Origin: Paenibacillus camelliae
GTDB lineage: Bacteria; Bacillota; Bacilli; Paenibacillales; Paenibacillaceae
NCBI RefSeq assembly: GCF_023715345.1
Contig: NZ_JAMBNY010000001.1
Coordinates: forward strand, 1-64,000
Direction of reading: 5' to 3'
Length of the DNA stretch: 64,000 nt
Part shown: positions 35,001 to 44,745 of the stretch, piece by piece
Position numbering within the stretch: the first letter of the stretch is position 1
Layout of the letters: each line of letters opens with the position of its first letter
The notes under the pieces: generated by a model
What the model was told of the DNA's origin: nothing
Database searches by the model: none
The model's input: only the letters and a program-made list of their open reading frames with translations
Translations under genes and position numbers: made by a program

Positions 35001-35086
35001 TTTGCTGTTCATATTCCAGAGGCCATGCTGCAATGTACTTCATTTATTGTTGCATTACTCAAAAATTGAATTATTCGTAAGCTGTA

Positions 35087-35728
35087 TTAATCGTTAGACT
35101 GAATAACGAGCAGCTTGCCACTCTTAATGCTTACTGTGGCTTGATCAGTGAGGAGCTCATTACTAATGCCGATCGAATGACCCTTTGTTAGTGTTGCATC
35201 TGTCAACGGGTACTTAAAGCCATGCAGTGTAATACCAGTGACCTCCTCAGAATAAGGAATGAGTGACACATAGCGATAGCCATTACGTGACACGTTTAAT
35301 GTATCATTCATAAGTTGTATTGTGTTGTGTTGATCGATAATCATTGATGGAATATTATACTTCAGCGATAGCTCTAAGAGCTGAATGCTAGCAAGCGAAT
35401 GATCATATCGGCTGCCGAGAGCTCCAACGAATATTATTTTATTCGGTTTTTGCTCAAGCGCGTGCATATAAGCGAGCTGAGAGTCAGTATAATCCTTATC
35501 AATGGCGTCGAATCCAATAAATTGCTTACTATTACGCTGGATCGTCATTACTTGCTCACTGCTGACTGAATCAAAATCTCCTAAAGAGATGTTAGGTACA
35601 ATGCCATGCTCTATTAGAAATTGTGCGCCGCGATCAGCGCCTATAACATAATTAGCTTCTTTAATGTAGGGAATAGCCCATTCACCTAAAGTTCCGCCGC
35701 TACATATTGCTATGACAAGTTCTTTCAT
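35087..35728 (-). CDS. thiN: Thiamine diphosphokinase
   Basis: 213 residues. It transfers pyrophosphate from ATP to thiamine to make thiamine diphosphate, the cofactor of the PDH E1 encoded 2 kb away. Signatures: GADRGAQFL, LGDFDSVS, KDYTDSQLA and GSRYDHSLASI. Start is ATG 35728, seven bases from AAAGGA; a GTG codon just before it is less well spaced. In many Firmicutes this gene follows rsgA-rpe; here it stands alone. Confidence 0.93.
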   Translation of the reverse strand: MKELVIAICSGGTLGEWAIPYIKEANYVIGADRGAQFLIEHGIVPNISLGDFDSVSSEQVMTIQRNSKQFIGFDAIDKDYTDSQLAYMHALEQKPNKIIFVGALGSRYDHSLASIQLLELSLKYNIPSMIIDQHNTIQLMNDTLNVSRNGYRYVSLIPYSEEVTGITLHGFKYPLTDATLTKGHSIGISNELLTDQATVSIKSGKLLVIQSND

Positions 35729-35914
35729 CACAAATTCCTTTCTATATGTACTGCATATGTATAATCAGATCACTTTCTACTTATTCTATCGTATCAAGAT
35801 GTTGGATCACAAACAACTAGAAGTATATGATGTTCATTGAATAAGGACTAACAATTCGCTATAGTAGAGTAGATGCGATCTTAATTATTATTCATGATGA
35901 AATGAGGGTATACG

Positions 35915-36397
35915 TTGAAACAGAAGGTTTTGTTCGTATGTTTGGGCAATATTTGCCGTTCTCCAATGGCTGAAGCGGTTATGCGACACTATGTGGAGCA
36001 AGAAGGGCTGTCTCATCTTATTGAGGTGGATTCGGCAGGGACTGGCGACTGGCATATTGGCAAACCGCCACACGAAGGCACGCGTAAGCTGCTCGATGAA
36101 AAGCAGATATCGTATAATGGAATGAAGGCAAGACAAGTGGCAGCCAAAGACTTGTATGACTTTACATACATCGTATGTATGGATAATCAGAATCTAAAGG
36201 ATGTTCAAAGTGTATTCAGTAGCTCGGTAGGGGATGGCGCTCATGGTAAAGTGATAACCTTTATGAGCCTAGTAACGGGAGCACATGTAACAGAGGTGCC
36301 GGATCCTTATTACACTGGTAATTTTGATGAAGTGTATGACCTCGTAAAACAGGGCTGTCGTACATTGCTTAATGAAATAAAGCAACAGCTTCAGTAA
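35915..36397 (+). CDS. Low-molecular-weight protein tyrosine phosphatase (YfkJ-like)
   Basis: 160 residues, TTG start behind GAGGG. P-loop VCLGNICRSP gives nucleophile Cys9 and Arg15; general acid Asp130 is in VPDPYYTG. It removes phosphate from protein tyrosine (or arginine, in the YwlE branch); the pattern and length fit the YfkJ branch. It has its own terminator. Confidence 0.92.
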   Translation: MKQKVLFVCLGNICRSPMAEAVMRHYVEQEGLSHLIEVDSAGTGDWHIGKPPHEGTRKLLDEKQISYNGMKARQVAAKDLYDFTYIVCMDNQNLKDVQSVFSSSVGDGAHGKVITFMSLVTGAHVTEVPDPYYTGNFDEVYDLVKQGCRTLLNEIKQQLQ

Positions 36398-36413
36398 ACA
36401 TATTGGCATAAAG

Positions 36414-36461
36414 AAGGAGTGTAACAGCTAAGAGACATTGCAGCGCTGTTACACTCCTTTT
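36414..36461 (+). terminator. Rho-independent terminator
   Basis: AAGGAGTGTAACAG pairs perfectly with CTGTTACACTCCTT around an 18-base loop, then TTTTG. Confidence 0.85.
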
Positions 36462-36483
36462 GTTCGTTTATTCAAATGAACTC

Positions 36484-36720
36484 CATTCACCGTCGAGTAA
36501 ACTTCAATGAATCTCATGCCATCAAAGCCGATTTGGCTTTCAGGACCAAGAAGATGGAGTGAAGCTAGAAAACAAGAAGCGCAGCGTACGTAATTGGTAC
36601 GTGAGCTGAAATGTTTTCATAGAAAACATACTACGGAAGCATAACCTTTCGGTTGAACCCCATATTCACCGTCGAGTAAACATCAACGAAACCGCATCGT
36701 CATCAAAGCCGAAACTTCGG
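36484..36720 (+). repeat. Structured repeat: one full copy behind a partial 3' half
   Basis: A 3' half (36484-36530, ATTCACCGTCGAGTAAAC...ATCAAAGCC) abuts a full copy (36531-36720) that starts GGCTTTCAGGACCAAGAAGATG and ends CATCAAAGCCGAAAC. The core GAAGCGCAGCGTACG is at 36576, followed by TTGGTACGTGAGC. This copy has an extra hairpin (ATGTTTTC/GAAAACAT) after the core. It fills the 325-bp gap between convergent genes and ends next to the stop codon of the esterase gene. Confidence 0.88.
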
Positions 36721-36722
36721 TA

Positions 36723-37460
36723 TTAATATTCACGTATAAAATAACGTATTGCCTGCGGCACTTCCTTCTGCCAAAAGCCCCATTGATGCTTACCGTCTTT
36801 TTCTTCATAATGAATCGTAGCATCACGTTCCTGAAGCAGCTTGTGCATGCTTCGGTTAAGCTCTACAAAATTATATACACCACGATCGGTTTCAAAAGCT
36901 TCTTCTTGCAGGCCAACAATCATATATATATTCAGCCAATCCAAATCTCCTGAAGCAGCTACGATCTGTAGCGATGCTTCATAAAATGCGCCAGACATAC
37001 TCATTACTTTCGTAAATAGGTTTGGATGCTGTAGTGCAATATGTAGCGAAACCGTCCCACCTAATGAATCACCTGCTAGAATTCGTTCCTCTACATCTGC
37101 TCGAACTGGATAGTTGCTTTCAATAAAGGGGACAAGCTCCTGAGCAAAAAAGTCAACATAAGCCTGGTGACGAGTACCGTCAGGAGAATATTCTTCCGTA
37201 CGTACCGACTTATCTACATCTACGCCTACTATAATGAATGGTTCAATGCCACCATCAAGGATAAGCTGCTGAGCTGTAGTAGCGATTCTTCCAAAATTAA
37301 AAAAATCTTCACCGTCTTGGCAATAGATGGTGGGGTAGCTTAAAACCTCATTATAGCCTGGCGGTAAATATATGCGTAGGTTTCGTTCACCTTCAGGTAA
37401 ATGCTTGCTTTTAATCGTGCTTTTAAGAATGGTGCGCTTAAGAAAGCGATTGTCCGTCAT
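36723..37460 (-). CDS. Esterase of the Fes/EstD-like alpha/beta-hydrolase family (putative esterase)
   Basis: 245 residues, no signal peptide. Alpha/beta-hydrolase of the esterase D family: YLPPGYNE, YCQDGEDFF (oxyanion region), GDSLGG with nucleophile Ser132, and His in GKHQWGFW; the acid is probably Asp in the segment between. Members include enterochelin esterase-like and YbbA/YjcH-type proteins. RBS AAAGGAG ten bases upstream. Substrate unknown; nothing near it suggests siderophore use. Confidence 0.88.
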   Translation of the reverse strand: MTDNRFLKRTILKSTIKSKHLPEGERNLRIYLPPGYNEVLSYPTIYCQDGEDFFNFGRIATTAQQLILDGGIEPFIIVGVDVDKSVRTEEYSPDGTRHQAYVDFFAQELVPFIESNYPVRADVEERILAGDSLGGTVSLHIALQHPNLFTKVMSMSGAFYEASLQIVAASGDLDWLNIYMIVGLQEEAFETDRGVYNFVELNRSMHKLLQERDATIHYEEKDGKHQWGFWQKEVPQAIRYFIREY

Positions 37461-37612
37461 GAGTGAAAATCTCCTTTAAAATGTAGTATGGAAAGCTTGC
37501 GAATAGGTAAAATAAGAGATGTCCTGTAAAATGATTGCAAAAAACAGCTTTGTATCATGCTGTTATACTGATATTGTGTAGCTGTTATACTACAACTTTG
37601 GGCTTGAAAGAT

Positions 37613-37649
37613 GAGAATTCGCTAAAATTAGCGACATTTCTCCTTTTTT
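37613..37649 (+). terminator. Terminator-like hairpin just upstream of the pdh promoter
   Basis: GAGAA-TCGCTAA-AA-TTAGCGA-TTCTC is followed by CTTTTTT. It ends four bases before the -35 box of pdhA. No plus-strand gene lies before it back to 36397, so it may insulate the operon or end an unannotated short RNA. Confidence 0.65.
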
Positions 37650-37652
37650 ACT

Positions 37653-37682
37653 TTGACCAAACGTAATAAACAGCGGTATAAT
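37653..37682 (+). promoter_or_regulatory. Sigma-A promoter of the pdh operon
   Basis: TTGACC (37653-37658), 18 bp, TATAAT (37677-37682), about 58 bp before the pdhA start. A good match and the only one in the 280-bp gap. Confidence 0.75.
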
Positions 37683-37731
37683 AATTCTATAACAGAGACA
37701 CACAATTTTCAAATATTTTAAGATGAGGTGA

Positions 37732-38808
<1,077 letters not shown>

Positions 38809-38827
38809 TAGGGAGGATTAATCGACA

Positions 38828-39805
38828 ATGGCACAAATGAATATGTTAGAAGCAATTCGCGATGCGATGCGCATTGAACTTACACGTGATCCTAATGTTG
38901 TCATCTTCGGTGAAGACGTTGGTCATGTTGGCGGTGTATTCCGTGTAACTGAAGGTTTACAAAAAGAATTTGGCGAAGATCGTGTATTCGATACTCCGCT
39001 AGCAGAATCAGCAATTGCTGGTATGGCAGTTGGTATGGGTATTCAAGGATTTCGTCCAATTGCGGAAATTCAATTCGTTGGATTTATCTTTGAAGCGCTT
39101 GACCAAATGTTCGTTCAAGCAGCTCGTATGCGTTACCGTTCAGGCGGACGCTACAATTCTCCAATCGTATTCCGTACACCATTCGGCGGTGGAGTAAAAG
39201 CAGCTGAGCTTCATACAGACTCTCTTGAAGGGTTAGCATTGCAAACACCTGGTATTAAAGTTGTTATTCCTTCTAACCCATACGATGCTAAAGGTCTAAT
39301 GATCTCAGCAATTCGTGATAACGACCCAGTATTCTTCATGGAGCATCTTAACCTATATCGCGCATTCCGTGATGAAGTTCCTGAAGGTGAATATACAGTT
39401 GAGATTGGTAAAGCAAACGTTGTAAAAGAAGGTAAGGATGTAACTATTCTTGCTTACGGTATGATGGTTCATACAGCTAAAAAAGCTGCTGATGAACTAG
39501 AAAAACAAGGTGTAAATGTTGAAATTATCGACCTTCGCACGTTGCTACCGCTTGATATCGATACGATCGTTGCATCAATCCAAAAAACAAATCGTTGCAT
39601 CGTTGTTCAAGAAGCTCAAAAAACTTCTGGTGCAGCTGCAGAAATTATTGCACAAATCAACGAGCATGCAATTCTACATCTTGAAGCACCAGTTCTACGT
39701 GTTGCTGGCCCGGATACTGTTTATCCTTTCGCACAAATCGAGGATCAATGGCTTCCAACTCCAGCTCGTATTATTGATGCAGTTAATAAAGTAATAAACT
39801 TCTAA
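38828..39805 (+). CDS. pdhB: Pyruvate dehydrogenase E1 component, beta subunit
   Basis: 325 residues, 19 bp after pdhA. Transketolase-type pyrimidine-binding domain with [16 protein letters not shown] (catalytic Glu of ThDP activation in the IFGEDV/AEIQF region) and C-terminal domain with [14 protein letters not shown] and [11 protein letters not shown]. Forms the E1 alpha2-beta2 heterotetramer. Confidence 0.97.
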   Translation: MAQMNMLEAIRDAMRIELTRDPNVVIFGEDVGHVGGVFRVTEGLQKEFGEDRVFDTPLAESAIAGMAVGMGIQGFRPIAEIQFVGFIFEALDQMFVQAARMRYRSGGRYNSPIVFRTPFGGGVKAAELHTDSLEGLALQTPGIKVVIPSNPYDAKGLMISAIRDNDPVFFMEHLNLYRAFRDEVPEGEYTVEIGKANVVKEGKDVTILAYGMMVHTAKKAADELEKQGVNVEIIDLRTLLPLDIDTIVASIQKTNRCIVVQEAQKTSGAAAEIIAQINEHAILHLEAPVLRVAGPDTVYPFAQIEDQWLPTPARIIDAVNKVINF

Positions 39806-39838
39806 GAGCAATGACATACTGAAATTGAATGAACTGTG

Positions 39839-39861
39839 ACAGCCTGCGCTTCGCAGGCTGT
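39839..39861 (+). promoter_or_regulatory. Intercistronic hairpin between pdhB and pdhC
   Basis: ACAGCCTGCG-CTT-CGCAGGCTGT is a perfect 10-bp stem with a 3-base loop. No T-run follows; the pdhC ribosome site AAGGAGGT starts soon after. Likely an RNA processing or stabilising element setting subunit ratios. Confidence 0.7.
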
Positions 39862-39882
39862 ACTACAAGGAGGTAAATATCG

Positions 39883-41160
39883 GTGGCTAAATTCGAATAC
39901 CGATTCCCAGAACTAGGTGAAGGTCTTCACGAAGGTGAAATTGTTAAGGTATTGATCGCTCCAGGTCAAGCCGTAACCGATGATGACATTATTATGGAAG
40001 TTCAAAACGATAAAGCAGTCGTTGAAGTTCCATGTCCTGTTAATGGTAAAGTTGTTGAAGTTCTAATGAAGGACGGAGACGTTAAAAAAGTTGGCGAGGT
40101 TGTTGCGATTATTGAAGCTGAAGGTGAAATTCCTGAAGGCTTTGGTGCTCCAGCTGAAGAGGCTAAGGAAGAAGCGTCAGCTCCGGCAGCATCTAGTGCT
40201 CCAGCAGCAGCTCAAGAAGCAGCGTCAGCTCCAGCGGCTGAATCTGCAGTAGTGCTTGCAACACCAAGCGTACGCAAATTCGCTCGTGAGCAAGGCGTTG
40301 ATATTACACAAGTATCCGGCACTGGCAAAAATGGCCGTGTAACTCGTGAAGATATTGCTGGCTTTAACGGTGCAGCACCTGCAGCAGCGGCACCAGCAGC
40401 TCAAGAAGCAGCAGCACCTGCAGCAGCGGCAGCTCCAGTTGCATCTGGCGATGCATATCGTCCAGAAGAACGCGTTCCATTCAAAGGTATCCGTAAAATT
40501 ATTGCAGGCGCAATGTCTAAATCTGTATACACTGCACCTCATGTAACCATTATGGATGAAGTGGACGTAACTGAGCTAGTTGCTCTACGTACAAAATACA
40601 AACCATATGCAGAACAACGTGGCTCTAAGCTTACGTATCTGCCATTTATCGTAAAAGCTCTTGTATCTGCATGCCGTGAGTTCCCAATTATGAACTCTAC
40701 GCTTGATGAAGCAAACCAAGAGATTGTTTACCGTAAATACTACAATATTGGTATTGCGACAGATACAGAGAATGGCTTGATTGTTCCTGTAGTTGAAGAT
40801 GCAGATCGTAAAAACTTGTTTGCCATTGCAGACAAAATTAAAGATCTAGCTGTTCGTGGTCGTGATGGTAAGCTTGCTGCTAACGAGCTAAGAGGTAGCA
40901 CGATTACAATTTCTAACATCGGCTCTGCTGGTGGTATGTTCTTTACTCCTGTTATTAACTTCCCAGAGGTTGCTATTCTTGGTACAGGTCGTATCTCTGA
41001 AAAAGCTGTTGTACGCAATGGCGAGCTAGTAGCAGCACCAGTTATGGCGCTTTCTCTAAGCTTTGACCACCGTCTAATCGATGGCGCGACAGCACAAAAC
41101 TTCATGAACCACATTAAAAAGCTTTTGGCACAGCCTGAGCTATTCATTATGGAGGTGTAA
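39883..41160 (+). CDS. pdhC: Pyruvate dehydrogenase E2, dihydrolipoamide acetyltransferase
   Basis: 425 residues, GTG start behind AAGGAGGT. One lipoyl domain (about 1-80, lipoylated Lys in [11 protein letters not shown]), an Ala/Pro/Glu-rich flexible linker (about 88-125), the E1/E3-binding domain (about 127-165, [16 protein letters not shown]), a second Ala/Pro linker, and the catalytic domain (about 195-425) with [10 protein letters not shown]. Core of the complex. The linkers are encoded by repetitive GCA/GCT codons, which create long false frames on the other strand. Confidence 0.97.
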   Translation: MAKFEYRFPELGEGLHEGEIVKVLIAPGQAVTDDDIIMEVQNDKAVVEVPCPVNGKVVEVLMKDGDVKKVGEVVAIIEAEGEIPEGFGAPAEEAKEEASAPAASSAPAAAQEAASAPAAESAVVLATPSVRKFAREQGVDITQVSGTGKNGRVTREDIAGFNGAAPAAAAPAAQEAAAPAAAAAPVASGDAYRPEERVPFKGIRKIIAGAMSKSVYTAPHVTIMDEVDVTELVALRTKYKPYAEQRGSKLTYLPFIVKALVSACREFPIMNSTLDEANQEIVYRKYYNIGIATDTENGLIVPVVEDADRKNLFAIADKIKDLAVRGRDGKLAANELRGSTITISNIGSAGGMFFTPVINFPEVAILGTGRISEKAVVRNGELVAAPVMALSLSFDHRLIDGATAQNFMNHIKKLLAQPELFIMEV

Positions 41161-41163
41161 CAT

Positions 41164-42585
41164 ATGGTAGTAGGAGACGCTTCTCTCGATATTGATACAT
41201 TAGTCATTGGTGCTGGTCCTGGTGGTTATGTTGCAGCAATTCGTGCAGCACAGCTTGGTCAAAAAGTACTTTGTGTAGATAAAGCAAATGTTGGTGGTGT
41301 ATGTCTTAACGTTGGATGTATCCCTTCTAAAGCTTTGATCTCTGCTTCTCATCAATATGAGAATGCATTACACGCAGAAACTTTCGGTATTGAAATCAGC
41401 AAACCAAAAGTAGACTGGAACAAAGTACAAGAGTTCAAAAACAAAATCGTTTCTAATCTTACTGGCGGTGTAGCTGGTTTGCTTAAAGCGAACAAAGTTG
41501 AATATTTCAACGGCGAAGTAATGTTTATTAACGAAAACGAAGCTCGCGTATTTAACGATGCAGAAGCTCCTCGTTATCGTTTCAAAAACTGTATCATTGC
41601 TACAGGCTCTCGTCCAATTGAGCTTAAAGCATTCCCATTTGGCGGACGCATCGTATCCTCTACAGGTGCATTGTCTCTACCTGAAATTCCAAAAAGCATC
41701 GTAGTTATCGGTGGTGGCTATATCGGTATCGAGCTTAGCCAAATGTTCTCTAACTACGGTACACAAGTAACAGTAATCGAAGGCTCTGACCAAATTCTTC
41801 CTGGTTTCGATAGCGACGTTTCTGCAGTTGTTGCTAAGAAATTCAAAGGTAAAGGTGCTAACCTTATTACTGGAGCGCAAGCTAAATCCGCTACTCAAAC
41901 AGATAAAGATGTAACAGTAACATATACTGTTGGCGATAAAGAAGAATCTGTTACTGCAGATTACCTGCTAGTAACAGTTGGTCGTCGTCCTAACACTGAC
42001 GGTGAGCTAGGTCTTGACCTAATCGGCATCGAGATGACTGATCGTGGTCTTGTTAAGGTTGATGAGTTCGGACGTACAAACCATAAGCATATCTATGCAA
42101 TTGGTGATATCGTTCCTGGTCTTGCACTTGCACACAAAGCGATGTATGAAGGCCGCGTTGCTGCTGAGCATATCGCTGGTGAAGCTTCTGCTGTTGACTA
42201 CAAAGCAATTCCAGCTGTTTGCTTCTCTGATCCAGAGATCGGCAGCGTTGGTATTGGCGAGGCTGAAGCAAAAGCTCAAGGTCTTAACATTACAGTTGGT
42301 AAATTCAACTATGGTGCTAACGGCCGTGCAATGAGCTTGAACGCTACAGAAGGCTTTGTTAAATTAATCGGCGATGCTGACACTGGTTTATTGCTAGGTG
42401 CACAAATCGTTGGTATCGAAGCTTCAAATATGATTGCTGAGCTTGCTCTTGCAATCGAAATGGGTGCTACGGTTGAAGATATCGCTCTTACAATCCATGC
42501 GCATCCAACGCTTGGTGAGATCGTTCTAGATGCAGCTGAAATGCTACTTGGACATCCGATCCATGCGGTTGCTAAAAAAAGATAA
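41164..42585 (+). CDS. pdhD: Dihydrolipoamide dehydrogenase (E3)
   Basis: 473 residues, three bases after pdhC. FAD-binding VIGAGPGGYVAAIRAAQLG, redox disulphide GGVCLNVGCIPSKALI, NAD-binding VVIGGGYIGIELSQ, and the interface His-Glu pair in HAHPTLGE. It reoxidises lipoyl groups with NAD+. Last gene of the pdh operon. Confidence 0.97.
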   Translation: MVVGDASLDIDTLVIGAGPGGYVAAIRAAQLGQKVLCVDKANVGGVCLNVGCIPSKALISASHQYENALHAETFGIEISKPKVDWNKVQEFKNKIVSNLTGGVAGLLKANKVEYFNGEVMFINENEARVFNDAEAPRYRFKNCIIATGSRPIELKAFPFGGRIVSSTGALSLPEIPKSIVVIGGGYIGIELSQMFSNYGTQVTVIEGSDQILPGFDSDVSAVVAKKFKGKGANLITGAQAKSATQTDKDVTVTYTVGDKEESVTADYLLVTVGRRPNTDGELGLDLIGIEMTDRGLVKVDEFGRTNHKHIYAIGDIVPGLALAHKAMYEGRVAAEHIAGEASAVDYKAIPAVCFSDPEIGSVGIGEAEAKAQGLNITVGKFNYGANGRAMSLNATEGFVKLIGDADTGLLLGAQIVGIEASNMIAELALAIEMGATVEDIALTIHAHPTLGEIVLDAAEMLLGHPIHAVAKKR

Positions 42586-42622
42586 TTCAATCGAAAAGCT
42601 AGTCCAATCGGTTGATTCTATT

Positions 42623-42668
42623 GGTTTCAGGCTGTTTATGCATTGCATAGACGGCCTGAAGCCTTTTT
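42623..42668 (+). terminator. Terminator of the pdh operon
   Basis: GGTTTCAGGC pairs with GCCTGAAGCC, enclosing TATGC/GCATA, then TTTTT. Confidence 0.88.
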
Positions 42669-42732
42669 ATTACGTTAAGACGAACCTATCCTCATGAAAA
42701 TACATAAATACAATGAAGAGGTGAACGTATTC

Positions 42733-43233
42733 ATGCTTAATGAAAAAAAGAAGCCTTCTGACTCCTTTACGCTAATGACCCAGCTTATTTTTCCGTCTGA
42801 CACGAACCATTATGATACGATGTTTGGCGGTAGATTAATGGAATATATGGACAAGGCTGCAGCGATAGCAGCTATGCGTCATGCGCGTACAAGATCAGTA
42901 ACCGCATCAATGGACAGTATTGACTTCCTAGCTCCGATTATGATCGGTGAAGTAATTGAGGTTAAGGCGTTTGTATCTTGGACACATCGCAGCTCTATGG
43001 AAATCTATGTAACCGTAACGAGTGAGAATTTGAATAGTGGAGATAAGAAGCAAAATGTTCAAGCGTTTTTTACGTTTGTAGCGCTTGGCGAGGACGGCAG
43101 ACCAACTCCGATCGCAGAGATTGAGCCAGAAACAAAGCTCGAGAAAAAGCTGTTTGCTAGCGCACCAGAGCGTCACGAGGCAAGAAGAAAGAGAAGGCAG
43201 GAGCGTAAACAAGCGGATGCAAGTGAGGAATAA
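42733..43233 (+). CDS. Acyl-CoA thioesterase, hotdog fold (YkhA-like)
   Basis: 166 residues. Single hotdog domain: IFPSDTNHYDTMFGGRLMEYMDKAAAIAAMRHA with the conserved Asn-His and Asp of the YkhA/BACH type, then TASMDSIDFLAPI. It hydrolyses acyl-CoA. The C-terminal tail (RRKRRQERKQ) is highly basic. Start is ATG 42733, nine bases from AGAGGTG; a frame from 42694 has no site. Confidence 0.9.
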   Translation: MLNEKKKPSDSFTLMTQLIFPSDTNHYDTMFGGRLMEYMDKAAAIAAMRHARTRSVTASMDSIDFLAPIMIGEVIEVKAFVSWTHRSSMEIYVTVTSENLNSGDKKQNVQAFFTFVALGEDGRPTPIAEIEPETKLEKKLFASAPERHEARRKRRQERKQADASEE

Positions 43234-43257
43234 CAGTAAATAAATAGATCTTATAGT

Positions 43258-43288
43258 AAATCGTTTGTAATGAGACAAACGATTTTTT
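43258..43288 (+). terminator. Rho-independent terminator
   Basis: AAATCGTTTGT pairs with ACAAACGATTT around AATGAG, then six T. Confidence 0.9.
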
Positions 43289-43465
43289 ATTGATAGATAA
43301 GATAAACTTTCTATGAAGTGCTGAACTTAACTGAGTTCAACAGTAACCTCAGCTTCAATGGGTTGCTTCTATTCATATTTTACTGACAAAGCTAATATGA
43401 TAAAGTATACGGCTTGACCATATGAGCTGCTTGGGTGAGTAATGCTCATTATTTAACAATCCGAC

Positions 43466-43493
43466 AAATAAAAAAGCTCCAATGATGGAGCTT
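43466..43493 (-). terminator. Terminator of the cotJ operon
   Basis: On the minus strand AAGCTCCA-TCAT-TGGAGCTT is followed by a T-run (A-run 43467-43475 on plus). It lies 67 bp past cotJC. Confidence 0.85.
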
Positions 43494-43559
43494 AATAGAT
43501 AAAAAGATAACAATAACAACAATGATAATAAAGCTGAATAAGCACCTAAAATAATAATG

Positions 43560-44129
43560 TTAATAGAACCTTTTCTCTGATTGCTTTTCTTTAAGAATTT
43601 CCACCGCTTCACGGAAACGTAGGGAGTGTACAACCTCACGCTCCCGCAAAAACTTTAAGCTATCTTGTAGATCGACATCATCTGTTAAATCAATCAACCA
43701 CTGATAGGTAGCCCTTGCTTTTTCCTCAGCAGCAATATCCTCATATAAATCCGCAATCGGATCACCTTTGGCTTGAATATAAGAGGCAGTCCACGGTACA
43801 CCGTTGGCATTGGTGTAAAATAATGCACTGTCATGTGCAGCAAAATGCGGGCCTAGGCCGGCTGCTTTTAATTGATCTGGTGTAGCGTCCTTCGTTAACT
43901 TGTAGATCATCGTTGCAATCATTTCCAAATGGGCAAATTCTTCGGTACCAATGTCGGTAAGTAACCCGATTACTTTGTCAGGGATGGTGTATCGCTGATT
44001 AAGATAGCGAAGGGCAGCTGCAAGCTCACCATCAGCCCCTCCATATTGCTCCATGAGCAGCTTTGCCATCATAGGGTCGCATTTGCTAACTCTAACAGGA
44101 TATTGCAGCTTTTTTTCATAAATCCACAT
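43560..44129 (-). CDS. cotJC: Spore coat protein CotJC (manganese-catalase-like)
   Basis: 189 residues. Ferritin-like di-metal fold of the Mn-catalase family: MWIYEKKLQYPVRVSKCDP, the Glu/His ligand helices EEFAHLEMIATMIYKLT and AAEEKARATYQWLID, and EREVVHSLRFREA. Part of the inner spore coat; made in the mother cell. A GGAGGT site precedes it. Third gene of cotJABC. Confidence 0.95.
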   Translation of the reverse strand: MWIYEKKLQYPVRVSKCDPMMAKLLMEQYGGADGELAAALRYLNQRYTIPDKVIGLLTDIGTEEFAHLEMIATMIYKLTKDATPDQLKAAGLGPHFAAHDSALFYTNANGVPWTASYIQAKGDPIADLYEDIAAEEKARATYQWLIDLTDDVDLQDSLKFLREREVVHSLRFREAVEILKEKQSEKRFY

Positions 44130-44153
44130 AGTTAACCTCCAGTCAAATTAACT

Positions 44154-44420
44154 TTAAACCTGCCAAGGCCAAGGTGCTTCAATCCATTGCCAGCTGCTTA
44201 CCGGCATATTACTGCGTCCGAATTGTAGTAATGGTTCGTAGGTTGTTTCATAGTGGTGGACTACACGTTTGCGTAATTCGACAAACTGGTTAAATTGCTG
44301 GAGTGCTGCGGCATCGTTCGGGTGGGTATCGAGGTATAATTGTAGTTCGACTAAGACAAAGTCAATGGCCTGCAATTCGTGAAGCAGGCTGTAATAGGCT
44401 TCGTCAAGCTGAATGCTCAT
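44154..44420 (-). CDS. cotJB: Spore coat protein CotJB
   Basis: 88 residues with the CotJB signature: YSLLHELQAIDFVLVELQLYLDTHP, DAAALQQFNQF and the C-terminal SWQWIEAPWPWQV. Lies between cotJA and cotJC with short gaps (18 and 24 bp). Needed with CotJC for coat assembly in Bacillus. Confidence 0.94.
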   Translation of the reverse strand: MSIQLDEAYYSLLHELQAIDFVLVELQLYLDTHPNDAAALQQFNQFVELRKRVVHHYETTYEPLLQFGRSNMPVSSWQWIEAPWPWQV

Positions 44421-44438
44421 CGTAACTGATCAACTCCT

Positions 44439-44639
44439 TTACTGACTGCCATATGGGCTGTACAACGGCTGCCATAGTGTGCCAAGCTTTAATGCTTCAT
44501 AAGGCTGGAATTGTGGAAGATTCGGTGGCTGAAACGTTATAAAGTGGTTAGGGGGAACCTGAAAGCTCTTGTACCCAATAGGTGGACACGGGTCGAAAGG
44601 ACCCGCAAAAACTTCAAAATACCGAACTTGATCGCTCAT
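44439..44639 (-). CDS. cotJA: Spore coat-associated protein CotJA
   Basis: 66 residues, proline-rich: FDPCPPIGYKSFQVPPNHFI and LGTLWQPLYSPYG are typical of CotJA. AAAGGAGA ribosome site. First gene of the cotJ operon, about 30 bp behind a sigma-E-like promoter. Confidence 0.92.
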   Translation of the reverse strand: MSDQVRYFEVFAGPFDPCPPIGYKSFQVPPNHFITFQPPNLPQFQPYEALKLGTLWQPLYSPYGSQ

Positions 44640-44667
44640 AGAAGTCTCCTTTCATCGTTACTATTTA

Positions 44668-44696
44668 ACCATATGTAGCAGAAACGAGTGAATATG
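44668..44696 (-). promoter_or_regulatory. Putative sigma-E promoter of cotJABC
   Basis: Minus strand: CATATT (-35, 44691-44696), a 15-bp spacer, CATATGGT (-10, 44668-44675), close to the sigma-E pattern CATATT-N13-15-CATACANT. Early mother-cell expression is known for cotJ in B. subtilis. A hairpin ATGCTGAAA/TTTCAGCAT (44694-44729) overlaps the -35 and may end thpR transcripts. Confidence 0.6.
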
Positions 44697-44745
44697 CTGA
44701 AAACATTGTATAAAACATGATTTCAGCATGAATTTTTTATGAAGC

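Noticed and set aside
36723-37460. Siderophore (enterochelin) esterase
   Set aside because: The fold matches, but there are no siderophore uptake or synthesis genes nearby and no Fur box, so only a general esterase is called.
40225-40542. Minus-strand cysteine-rich ORF (105 residues)
   Set aside because: It is the shadow of Ala/Pro linker codons (GCA/GCT) of pdhC in reverse.
42019-42334. Several overlapping small ORFs on both strands
   Set aside because: All are shadows of pdhD, whose reading frame is certain.
43373-43639. Minus-strand ORF with a hydrophobic segment (88 residues)
   Set aside because: It overlaps cotJC and reads through the cotJ terminator hairpin; no ribosome site.
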